From: Bacteroidia bacterium
Lineage (GTDB): Bacteria > Bacteroidota > Bacteroidia > Flavobacteriales > Flavobacteriaceae
Assembly: GCA_030430535.1 (NCBI GenBank)
Contig: JAUIKY010000014.1
Coordinates: forward strand, 1 to 64,000
Direction: 5' to 3'
DNA length: 64,000 nt
The notes under the pieces were generated by a model. It was not told where the DNA came from. It ran no database searches and saw only the letters and a program-made list of their open reading frames with translations. The translations under genes were made by a program, and so were the position numbers. Positions within the stretch are counted from its first letter, which is position 1. Each line of letters begins with the position of its first letter. Below, one piece after another: positions 50,911-60,497 of this stretch.

Positions 50911-52803
50911 CTATTTCCGTTTGTTTTGCATCTGCCTTTGTTGCTCGGCCTGCTCCATCATTTCGGCCATTTTCTTCTGGAAACGGTTTTGTTTTTTGGG
51001 TTGTTTCTTTTTCTCTTGGATTTGGGCGTGGATTTTATCTTCATCCAAAATAAAATTCTTGATTACCAAAATGATTCCGATACTAATCAAGTTCGAAATG
51101 AAATAGTACAAACTCAAACCTGATGCATAGTTGTTAAAGAAAAACAACATCATTATGGGTGAGAAGTACATCATATACTTCATCATTTTTGCCATATCGG
51201 GCATACCCTCCTGCTGTGGTGCGGTTTGTACGTTTTGCCCAGTGGTTAATCGCATATAAAAGAAAATAGCGATGGAGGCCAAAATAGGGAACAAACTCAC
51301 GTGGTTACCATAAAACGGAATGTTAAACGGCAAGTTGGCGATAACGTCATACGACGATAAATCGTCTGCCCAAAGGAAACTTTTTTGCCTTAAATCGAAG
51401 GCCGATGGGAAAAACTGGAACAATGCATAAAACACCGGCAACTGAATAAGCGCTGGCAAACAACCTGCCATGGGGCTTGCTCCCGCTTTGGTCTGTAGGG
51501 CCAATGTTTCCTGTTGCGCCTTCATTTTGTTGTTTTTGTACTTTTCACGAATCTCGTCCAATTCGGGTTTCAATATTTTCATTTTGGCCTGAGACAAAAA
51601 CTGCTTGTACTGCACAAACGACAGACAGATTTTCACGAGAATAGTCATCACCACAATAGCAATTCCGTACGGCATAAAACTACCCAAAAAGGCGAACAAC
51701 GGCATAAACACATAGCGGTTTATCCAGCCGAAAATACCCCAGCCAAAAGGCACAATTTCATCCAGGTTTCTATCGTAAGCGTTCAGTACTTTAAAATCAC
51801 TGGGGCCATAGTACCAATCCATACTTTGGTTGATTTCACCACCCTGCAATTCTAGAGGTATTTTTGAAGCAAACAACTTGGTATAAACCGTATCGACGGC
51901 TTCATCTTCCACTAAATTCTGCGCTGTTAGTTGAGCGCTTTTAAATGGCGTGTCTGTTAACAATACCGAAGTAAAGAAATGCTGCTTGTAGCCAATCCAC
52001 GATACGTCTTCAATACTTTCGTCGGCATCGCGGGCACCTGTATAATCATCCTTTCCATCTTCGTATTCGTAGTGGATATCGGTATATCGGTTTTCGTACG
52101 AAATACTTTTGGCATGACGGTAGCCTTTCAATTTCCAGTCTAAATTAATTTGCTGAGACCCGTTTATTACATTCGAAAGCCCTTGCGAACGCACCGTAAA
52201 GCCCATCATGTAATCGTTATCCTTTAGCTCGTAGCGGTACTCTAAAAACTTGGTTTCTGAAACTTTCAATTTCATGGAAACCACCGTTAAATCACCATTT
52301 TTGGTAACCGAAGGCACAAAAGGTAAATCTTGGGTATTCAACACACGGCTGTCGGTTGTTCCGAAATTAATATTGAATGCCGCATTGTTATCTTTTACCA
52401 AATAAATAGGATCAGCATTGAAATCGACAAACTTCTTTAACTTTACTTCTGAAAGTGCTCCACCTTTATGACTAAATTTTAGAGCTAATAAATCGGTTTC
52501 AACCAAAGTTTCGCCTTCTGACGATTGCATCGCAGAATAAGCAAACGCGCCCAATTTATTTTTCAATTGCACTTGCTGCAATGAATCCAAACCAGAACCT
52601 ACTACAAAATCGGTTTTGGTGTTCGCTACATTTTGCTGTTGTTCTTTAGCCTTTTGCTCGGCTTCAACTTGTTCTTGCTTGGCTTTTTCTTGGGCTTCCA
52701 ACTCTTCTGGAGTAGGTTGGTTTTGCCAAAGCATGTAGGCTAATATTCCGAAAATTAGGATGAACCCAATAATCGAATTGATATCTAACTTTTTTTCTTC
52801 CAT
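50911..52803 (-). CDS. yidC: membrane protein insertase YidC
   Basis: 630 aa, normal for the Gram-negative form. TM1 at about 9-24 (IIGFILIFGILAYMLW), a Gln/Lys/Glu-rich linker, the large periplasmic P1 beta-sandwich (about 70-350), then a core of five helices (from LFAFLGSFMPYGIAIVVMTILVKICL, about 370). The family motif is seen in QTKAGASPMAGCLPALIQLPVFYALFQFFP. The C-terminus is very basic (KKKQPKKQNRFQKKMAEMM). It inserts and folds inner-membrane proteins with or without Sec. It is encoded after pyrG on the same strand, 83 bases away. Confidence 0.96.
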   Translation of the reverse strand: MEEKKLDINSIIGFILIFGILAYMLWQNQPTPEELEAQEKAKQEQVEAEQKAKEQQQNVANTKTDFVVGSGLDSLQQVQLKNKLGAFAYSAMQSSEGETLVETDLLALKFSHKGGALSEVKLKKFVDFNADPIYLVKDNNAAFNINFGTTDSRVLNTQDLPFVPSVTKNGDLTVVSMKLKVSETKFLEYRYELKDNDYMMGFTVRSQGLSNVINGSQQINLDWKLKGYRHAKSISYENRYTDIHYEYEDGKDDYTGARDADESIEDVSWIGYKQHFFTSVLLTDTPFKSAQLTAQNLVEDEAVDTVYTKLFASKIPLELQGGEINQSMDWYYGPSDFKVLNAYDRNLDEIVPFGWGIFGWINRYVFMPLFAFLGSFMPYGIAIVVMTILVKICLSFVQYKQFLSQAKMKILKPELDEIREKYKNNKMKAQQETLALQTKAGASPMAGCLPALIQLPVFYALFQFFPSAFDLRQKSFLWADDLSSYDVIANLPFNIPFYGNHVSLFPILASIAIFFYMRLTTGQNVQTAPQQEGMPDMAKMMKYMMYFSPIMMLFFFNNYASGLSLYYFISNLISIGIILVIKNFILDEDKIHAQIQEKKKQPKKQNRFQKKMAEMMEQAEQQRQMQNKRK

Positions 52804-52886
52804 TGTTTAATGTTTAGACCTGACCAGTTAAGAAAACCAGCCAGGCCTTTTTTAATATCGTTGTGTTAAATCAAAAAACTAACCAT

Positions 52887-54560
<1,674 letters not shown>

Positions 54561-54692
54561 TTAAAACAGTTATTGCCGAAATGTTTTTTAGTTATTTAAA
54601 GAGGAGTTGTTAACAACGTTTTGCTACGGCTTTTTCCATGCCTTAAAATGCACAAAAACACTGAATTTCAAAATATTAAAACCTATAGAAAC

Positions 54693-54724
54693 AAAAAAAG
54701 CAAGTTCGTTTTGAACTTGCTTTT
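54693..54724 (-). terminator. intrinsic terminator of tRNA-Tyr
   Basis: 12-bp perfect stem AAAAGCAAGTTC (54696-54707) with 54713-54724, 5-base loop; seven A on the left give seven T on the minus strand. It starts one base past the tRNA 3' end. Confidence 0.92.
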
Positions 54725-54725
54725 G

Positions 54726-54808
54726 TGGGGAGAGCAGGATTCGAACCTGCGAAGTTAAAAAACAACAGATTTACAGTCTGTCCTCGTTGGCCGCTTGAGT
54801 ATCTCCCC
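54726..54808 (-). tRNA. tRNA-Tyr (anticodon GTA)
   Basis: 83 bases on the minus strand. Acceptor stem GGGGAGA pairs with TCTCCCC and is followed by discriminator A; CCA is not encoded. Anticodon loop CTGTAAA gives GTA. T arm GCAGGTTCGAATCCTGC. The long variable arm fits a class II tRNA, as expected for bacterial tRNA-Tyr. The gene has its own consensus promoter and terminator, so it is a single-tRNA unit. Confidence 0.96.
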
Positions 54809-54819
54809 AAAACCGAGCG

Positions 54820-54849
54820 CAAATATATTATTGTTTATTTATTCTGCAA
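54820..54849 (-). promoter_or_regulatory. tRNA-Tyr promoter, TTG-N19-TATATTTG
   Basis: On the minus strand TTG (54849-54847), exactly 19 bases, then TATATTTG (54827-54820). The box ends 11 bases before the mature tRNA 5' end. Confidence 0.82.
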
Positions 54850-54908
54850 ACAAAAAAGATACTATTTTTATAAAATTTAGTGCAACGGCTGTAGTGGCTT
54901 GGTTTTTG

Positions 54909-54916
54909 TAAATTTG
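54909..54916 (+). promoter_or_regulatory. -7 box directly before the 54.9 kb gene
   Basis: TAAATTTG, exact consensus, ending six bases before the ATG at 54923. It would give a leaderless message. No TTG at 17-23 bases upstream. Confidence 0.45.
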
Positions 54917-54922
54917 GTACCC

Positions 54923-55702
54923 ATGAAACATTTACTTCATTTTATATTCTTTTTTGCTTTTTTGGGTTTTTCCCAAGAACACATTGACGCCAGAGTTATT
55001 GATTCTACCCAAATAAAATTAGACCACCTAATCTCCATTGATAATTTTGGCACCACCTATTTCACCCACCAAAACGTGTTTTACAAAAAAACGCCGGAAA
55101 AAAGTCTATCTTACAACAACCTGCAATTGGGGCCAATTTACTCAACCGATGCATTCAATCCGTTAAAAATTAATTTATTTTACAAAGACTTCAATACTGT
55201 TATTATTTTGGATAACCGATTGGCAGAAATCTCTAAGATTGATTTCAACTCCGTTTCTCCTTATAAAAATGTGAGCCATGTTTCAACAGGTTTCGATAAT
55301 TCCATATGGATTTTCAACCAAGATTTGCAAAAATTAGAACTTTTTGACTACAAGAACAATAGCACTAGAGCACAAACCGCCCCTGTTCAAAGCCCTGTTT
55401 TAGACCTTGAGAGTAATTACAATTATTGTTGGCTGCTTACACAAAACTACCTTTATGTGTACAATTATTTTGGTTCATTGGTGCACAAAATAAAAAATAC
55501 GGGTTTCACTTCTATTGACGTTTCGGGAGAAAATCTAGTGTTTAAACAAAATAATTCGCTATTCTTTTTAAAAGCCGATAGCATAACCCCACAAGAAATA
55601 AAAATTCCGCATTTATCGATAAAGGGGTTTTCGCTTACCAACGAAACCTTGTATATTTACAACAGCGAAACACTTTATAAATTGCAATTAAAAACCCTTT
55701 AA
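54923..55702 (+). CDS. secreted beta-propeller-like protein of unknown function
   Basis: 259 aa from the ATG at 54923 (the longer frame overlaps the promoter box). Signal peptide MKHLLHFIFFFAFLGFSQ. The mature part is a series of beta strands with recurring aromatic turns (IDNFGTTYFTHQNVFYK, FDNSIWIFNQDLQKLELFDY, NYCWLLTQNYLYVYNYFGSL, NETLYIYNSETLYKLQL), which looks like a small propeller. I do not recognise a named family with confidence. It is four bases upstream of the deoxynucleoside kinase gene, so they are co-transcribed. Confidence 0.75.
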   Translation: MKHLLHFIFFFAFLGFSQEHIDARVIDSTQIKLDHLISIDNFGTTYFTHQNVFYKKTPEKSLSYNNLQLGPIYSTDAFNPLKINLFYKDFNTVIILDNRLAEISKIDFNSVSPYKNVSHVSTGFDNSIWIFNQDLQKLELFDYKNNSTRAQTAPVQSPVLDLESNYNYCWLLTQNYLYVYNYFGSLVHKIKNTGFTSIDVSGENLVFKQNNSLFFLKADSITPQEIKIPHLSIKGFSLTNETLYIYNSETLYKLQLKTL

Positions 55703-55706
55703 AACC

Positions 55707-56321
55707 ATGCATATTGCTGTTGCCGGAAACATTGGCGCCGGAAAAACCACCCTAACCAAATTACTCGCCAAACACTACAATTGGGAAGCCCAACTGGAAG
55801 ATGTTGTAGACAACCCTTACTTGGACGATTTTTACAACCAAATGGCACGATGGAGTTTTAATTTACAAGTGTATTTCCTAAATAGCCGATTTAGGCAAGT
55901 GCTGCAAATTAGGCAAAGTGGCAAGGATATTATCCAAGACCGTACCATTTATGAAGATGCCCATATTTTCGCACCCAACCTACACGCCATGGGTTTGATG
56001 ACCAATAGGGATTTTGAAAACTATTCATCGCTGTTTGATTTAATGCAATCGTTGGTACAAGGTCCCGATGTGTTGATTTACCTGCGCAGCTCCATTCCTA
56101 ATTTGGTTTCTCAAATTCATAAACGGGGCCGTGATTACGAAAACTCCATTAGCATTGATTATTTAAGCCGATTAAACGAACGCTACGAGGCATGGATTCA
56201 TGGTTACGACAAAGGTAAGCTACTGATTATTGATGTGGATAATTTGAATTTTGTTGACAACCCAGAAGACTTGGGCTACGTAATCAACACTATTGATGCC
56301 GAAATTAACGGCCTATTTTAA
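55707..56321 (+). CDS. deoxynucleoside kinase
   Basis: 204 aa. P-loop GNIGAGKTTL (about 7-16), the substrate Glu in LEDVVDNPYLDDFY (about 30-43), the DRTIYED motif (DRS-like, about 77-83) with the catalytic Glu/Arg, and an arginine-rich lid in QIHKRGRDYE (about 140). Family members phosphorylate dA/dG or dC/dT for salvage; the specificity cannot be read. Its 3' end overlaps the end of the convergent App1-like gene by four bases. Confidence 0.93.
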   Translation: MHIAVAGNIGAGKTTLTKLLAKHYNWEAQLEDVVDNPYLDDFYNQMARWSFNLQVYFLNSRFRQVLQIRQSGKDIIQDRTIYEDAHIFAPNLHAMGLMTNRDFENYSSLFDLMQSLVQGPDVLIYLRSSIPNLVSQIHKRGRDYENSISIDYLSRLNERYEAWIHGYDKGKLLIIDVDNLNFVDNPEDLGYVINTIDAEINGLF

Positions 56322-57319
56322 GGTGCGATAAAACCATTTTTTTTGGCATGTGCTATGGCTTCTTCACTATTCTCCACTAAAAGAACAGGTGAAATTTTAA
56401 AATTTTCATAAAGTCGTTTTACACGTTGCATTTTAGATTTATGGTTTACACTACGCAAATAAATAGCCATAATATTTTTTGGGTAAGCCTGGGCAATTTC
56501 CATGTAAATATCGGGGTCGTGCTCGCCGCTATCTCCAATGAGGATAAATTTTAATTCCGGATAGGTTTTCAAAAGATTCAAAATCTCCTTTTGTTTTTGG
56601 GGCTTTTCGCCTTTTACTTTTTTTGAAAATGGCCTCGGAAAGCTTCTTAAAATAATGGGGCCTTTGGGAAAATTGTTCTTCTTTAAAAAATATTCCAAAT
56701 ACCGGTACAAATTCCAAGGGCTGTGGCTTACGTAAAATATAGGATTGGCTTCGTGCCCTGTTTTTCCACGGTGTAGTAAATGATAAAATTCGGGAGTTCC
56801 CTCCAGGGCCAACCGTCTTCCTGCCGAAGTTAAAAACGTATTGATAAGGACACGCCACTTTAAAATGGAAACCAATCCGGTATGCAAGATGGTATCGTCA
56901 ATATCACTGATGACTCCGAATGAACTATTTTGGGATGGTATGAGCATTTCTCCCGGAAAACGGTTATCAGACTGGATCGATCGTTTTAAATTTTGTGCTT
57001 CAAAGGAAAATTCTAGATTCACCCAACCTTCAGCATTTATATATTCACTTAGGTTCTCTACGTGTTCATCTAACAGAAAATAGCCTTGGTGGTTGGTTTT
57101 GGTATAGAAAAACTTATCGTCACCGAGTTTGACCCTTATTTTCGTATGTTTTATTTCATCGGTTTCAAACCGTTTCCAGGCATTAATCAGTAATTTAAAT
57201 GCTCCTTTTTTTTCGAGGTCAATATTTTCATCTTCTAATGCCCTTCCTCGTAAATACAAGCGATTGGAACTACCGTAAGTTTGAAATGCAATAATTTGAA
57301 GCGGGTCTTTTTTAAACAT
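56318..57319 (-). CDS. App1-like phosphatidate phosphatase (DUF2183)
   Basis: 333 aa. The HAD-type phosphatase motif is FGVISDIDDTILHTGLV (DxDxT, about 139-144). Other conserved parts: NPIFYVSHSPWNLYRYLEYFL and KFILIGDSGEHDPDIYMEIA (about 260-279), the usual closing motif. The first 130 residues form a beta-sandwich-like region (YFLLDEHVENLSEYI). The yeast relative App1 dephosphorylates phosphatidate; here no signal peptide is seen. It follows the MgtC-like gene by six bases on the minus strand. Confidence 0.88.
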   Translation of the reverse strand: MFKKDPLQIIAFQTYGSSNRLYLRGRALEDENIDLEKKGAFKLLINAWKRFETDEIKHTKIRVKLGDDKFFYTKTNHQGYFLLDEHVENLSEYINAEGWVNLEFSFEAQNLKRSIQSDNRFPGEMLIPSQNSSFGVISDIDDTILHTGLVSILKWRVLINTFLTSAGRRLALEGTPEFYHLLHRGKTGHEANPIFYVSHSPWNLYRYLEYFLKKNNFPKGPIILRSFPRPFSKKVKGEKPQKQKEILNLLKTYPELKFILIGDSGEHDPDIYMEIAQAYPKNIMAIYLRSVNHKSKMQRVKRLYENFKISPVLLVENSEEAIAHAKKNGFIAP

Positions 57320-57325
57320 ACGTTT

Positions 57326-58591
57326 TTATAAATGCCATGAATTAGGCCACAACCAAAAAATAAATAAACCAGCAACCAGAGAAATCCCAAAGGACAACAT
57401 CACCCATTTAGCCAATTCCTTGCTTCCCATAACCACTGCCATAATACCTTTAAAAACTAAATTTGATAATGATGCCAATAAAATCAATTTCCAACCAACA
57501 GTCGCTTGAAGGCTTCCCTCTCGCATCAGCTCCGACAAAGATAAGGTAATAGCATCAACATCTGTTAATCCACTTATAATCGATACAATATACAATGCAT
57601 TGTTACCAAATTCCTCTTTTGCAAAAGCAACTGCCAATAGAATAAAACCATAAAGGAGTCCGAAAACAATGGCACTTTTTAATTGCGCAGGATTTTTGGG
57701 TTCGGGCATTTTGTCATCAGATTGGTCTTTGTTAATTAAATAAAACAACACCGAACAAACCACCAATATCACCACAATTTCTGCAACAATGGGCACGGCA
57801 ACAACTCCCAATGCTCCGGGAACCACTACACCAACCTCAACCAAAACCCGCACCATGGAAATAGCACTGGCAATAGTTATTACAAAAGCAGCCACTTTAC
57901 TTATAGAGGTATTATCAGCGGTTTTTCGGGCATAGCTCACTGTGGTTGCCGTACTACTTATCAAGCCCCCTAAAACACCATTTGAAATGATTCCAGTTTT
58001 TTTCCCAACAAACTTATAAATAAAGTATCCTATCACACTAATACCCACAATTAAGGTTACCATTAACCAAATATTTCTAGGATTAAGCACATCGAACGGT
58101 CCAAAGGTTTTGTTTGGCAAAATGGGAAGAATAACCAAACTTATCCCTACTAGAGTAAATATGGCCACTAAATCTTTTTCGCTAAGCTTATCAATAAAAC
58201 CGTGCATATGCTCTTTAGCATAAAGCAAAATAGCAAGCGTAGCCCCTATCATAGCTCCTATTACTTGGTTTCCAAGCACAACGTAAGCTCCAATGGCAAA
58301 CATTAAAAGTGCCGCCACTTCTGTGGTCTGGCCCACATCAGCTTCTTCGTATTTTTTCAGCTTAACGATATTGGCCATAATCAGCATGGCCGTAATACAA
58401 AGCCCAAGTACCGGCAGCACAAAAGGATTATTGTATTCAAGAGTTAAAAAACCAGAAATTGCCCCTAACACAGAAATTAATGTAAAGGTTCTTACGCCTG
58501 CTATTTTATCTTTGGTGCTTTCACGCTGAAGTCCCACTAAAAGCCCAAGTCCAAATGCAATGGCCAATGTGGCTAAATTATCGTAATCCAT
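57326..58591 (-). CDS. MgtC/SapB-DUF4010 family membrane protein
   Basis: 421 aa, about twelve membrane segments. The N-terminal MgtC-like helices have the family signature LAIAFGLGLLVGLQRE and AGVRTFTLISVLGAISGFL (about 10-48). The C-terminal half is DUF4010 (GGLISSTATTVSYARKT, about 211-227; ISGLTDVDAITLSLSEL, about 340). MgtC proteins are linked to Mg2+ shortage and acid survival; the transported solute of this long form is unknown. Six bases upstream of the App1-like gene. Confidence 0.88.
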   Translation of the reverse strand: MDYDNLATLAIAFGLGLLVGLQRESTKDKIAGVRTFTLISVLGAISGFLTLEYNNPFVLPVLGLCITAMLIMANIVKLKKYEEADVGQTTEVAALLMFAIGAYVVLGNQVIGAMIGATLAILLYAKEHMHGFIDKLSEKDLVAIFTLVGISLVILPILPNKTFGPFDVLNPRNIWLMVTLIVGISVIGYFIYKFVGKKTGIISNGVLGGLISSTATTVSYARKTADNTSISKVAAFVITIASAISMVRVLVEVGVVVPGALGVVAVPIVAEIVVILVVCSVLFYLINKDQSDDKMPEPKNPAQLKSAIVFGLLYGFILLAVAFAKEEFGNNALYIVSIISGLTDVDAITLSLSELMREGSLQATVGWKLILLASLSNLVFKGIMAVVMGSKELAKWVMLSFGISLVAGLFIFWLWPNSWHL

Positions 58592-58708
58592 AGTAAATTA
58601 AAGATAAGAAAAAAAAGACAAGCGAAGGAAAGCACTCGATAAAATAAAGGCAGGTTTTAAAAACTTAAAAACTAGAGTCTTTACCTACCCTTCAATGATA
58701 TGCCCACA

Positions 58709-59653
58709 CTACTTTAAAGTGAACACAATAAACATAAACACACCGTAACCCAACATTAAAACAAAGCCTTTTACCCTACTTATTTGCAAACGCTTTGGTA
58801 AAAACACCATGGGTAATAATACGGCTGCAAAACCGAGCATCCAGAATAAATCGTTAGTAAGAATTTGGGGTTCGGTAACCGGAATGGGTTTTACCAATGC
58901 CGTTAGTCCCAAAACGGAGCCGATATTAAAAATATTTGATCCAAGTAAATTCCCAAGCGATATGGCTTTTTCCTGTTTTGCCGCTGCTATAACCGAAGCT
59001 GCCAATTCAGGCACGCTAGTACCAATGGCTATTAAAGATACACCTATTACAGCCTCACTAACACCTATTGAACGTGCTATTTCCTTAGAGCCTTCAACCA
59101 ACCATTCGCTCCCAAAGTAAAGTGAAAGCGCTCCTATAAGCAGCCAAATCACAATTTTAAAATTAGATACTACAGCCAAGGTTTCGTCAACCTCATCTAC
59201 GGCTGCATATTTTTTGGTGTTCTTAATAAGAATCGCCAAAAACAACAATAAACCAATGAATAAAATAACGCCTTCAAACGCTGAAAGCAAACTGTCGTTA
59301 AACAAAAAATAATACAGAACTATTGAAAACACCATCATTACTGGCCAATTGAGTTTATAAAAAGACGAGTCGACCGCTATGGCACCAACCATGGCCGTTA
59401 CACCCAAAACCAAACCAATGTTGGCTATGTTTGATCCCACAACATTATTAATTGCAATGGCCGGAGAACCCGATAAAGCAGCCTGAAGACTTACCAATAA
59501 CTCCGGAGCAGATGTAGCGAAAGAAACTACAGTCATCCCGATAACCATTTTTGAAATATTGAACTTAAACGATAATGCTACCGATGAGCGAACCAAGAAC
59601 TCACCACCAACAACCAATAAAACAAACCCAAGGATAACCAATAAGATGCTCAT
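58709..59653 (-). CDS. calcium/sodium antiporter (CaCA family)
   Basis: 314 aa from the ATG at 59653, chosen because it starts at the first membrane helix (MSILLVILGFVLLVVGGEF). About ten helices. The two inverted alpha repeats are seen in full: TVVSFATSAPELLVSLQAA with NNVVGSNIANIGLVLG (about 50-90), and IAIGTSVPELAASVIAA with GNLLGSNIFNIGSVLG (about 205-245). It exchanges Ca2+ for Na+ or H+ at the inner membrane (YrbG/NCX type). Single gene. Confidence 0.94.
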   Translation of the reverse strand: MSILLVILGFVLLVVGGEFLVRSSVALSFKFNISKMVIGMTVVSFATSAPELLVSLQAALSGSPAIAINNVVGSNIANIGLVLGVTAMVGAIAVDSSFYKLNWPVMMVFSIVLYYFLFNDSLLSAFEGVILFIGLLLFLAILIKNTKKYAAVDEVDETLAVVSNFKIVIWLLIGALSLYFGSEWLVEGSKEIARSIGVSEAVIGVSLIAIGTSVPELAASVIAAAKQEKAISLGNLLGSNIFNIGSVLGLTALVKPIPVTEPQILTNDLFWMLGFAAVLLPMVFLPKRLQISRVKGFVLMLGYGVFMFIVFTLK

Positions 59654-59690
59654 AACTATTTTTTTTTGCGAATATAAATGAAACAAAACT

Positions 59691-59706
59691 CCTAAATATG
59701 TTTAGG
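59691..59706. promoter_or_regulatory. short palindrome upstream of the Na+/Ca2+ exchanger
   Basis: CCTAAA (59691-59696), four bases, TTTAGG (59701-59706). It lies about 40 bases before the exchanger start and could be an operator. The rest of 59707-60087 is AT-rich with no gene I can support. Confidence 0.35.
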
Positions 59707-60087
59707 AATATGAATTTTAGATTTCTCCCCTAAATTTCATTTCAAATCAACTCGGGAAGACTTTCCACTTAAAAATCAGAAAAAGATGAATTAGGCTAAA
59801 AATCCCGTTTTAAAAATAAAAGGTCCCTTGACTTTTAAAAACAATAGCAAAAATAGCCTTGACATATTTCAATATTAAACAAAAAAAATGAATTTTATAT
59901 TTATTTTAAAACATACATAAAGCAGTAATGTTTCTTTTTAAAACTAAAATCATTTTTTTAATTACAAATTAGTATTCAAATTCATCGATTTTATTTAAAA
60001 CATTTGGCAAACAGGTTGGTAAACTTATATCTTCAAAAAACGCAAACAAAAAACCGTTTGTAAACTAACCTTTAAAACCTAAAAATT

Positions 60088-60147
60088 ATGATTACACTTG
60101 CTAAACTCTTAATTGGAATAATTCTTTACATCTTTTCAATTATTTAA
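60088..60147 (+). CDS. possible 19-aa hydrophobic peptide
   Basis: ATG 60088 to TAA 60147 encodes MITLAKLLIGIILYIFSII, one membrane helix. It could be a small membrane protein or a leader peptide of the next small gene. Coding is not proven: no box upstream was found and such short frames occur by chance. Confidence 0.25.
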   Translation: MITLAKLLIGIILYIFSII

Positions 60148-60282
60148 CTTAAAATATGTAAAACTTAGTCTAGAATAAGTTTTACTATTTTTGTAACAGC
60201 AAGCATCATTTTAGGTATCGGCATTTTTTAAAAATGACACTTTAAATGCTGCTTTGTCTTTAAAGGACTGAAAAAAAGCAAC

Positions 60283-60435
60283 ATGAGGAAACAACTTTTT
60301 AAACTATTGGCAAAAATCAATAAAGCGTTGTTGCCAAGCTACTCAAAACAGCAATTAGATCTATCGAAAGCTACAAAATTGCAAATGGCCATTATTGGTT
60401 GGCGTTGGTATGTTACCAAAAATGCGCTAGATTAG
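60283..60435 (+). CDS. conserved 50-aa basic protein
   Basis: ATG 60283 to TAG 60435, beginning MRKQLFKLLAKINKALLPSY and ending RWYVTKNALD. It has an amphipathic basic N-terminus, a short KQQLDLSKATKLQMAI helix and a WRWY aromatic cluster. I recall close relatives as 50-60-aa proteins in many Flavobacteriia, sometimes mislabelled SsrA-binding protein (real smpB is at 23655). A TATTTTTG box at 60186-60193 lies 90 bases upstream. Function unknown. Confidence 0.72.
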   Translation: MRKQLFKLLAKINKALLPSYSKQQLDLSKATKLQMAIIGWRWYVTKNALD

Positions 60436-60497
60436 TTATCTTTGAATGTTTAAGTTTCATTATGTTTTAAGTATTAGCCCAAATCCTACTAAAACCT

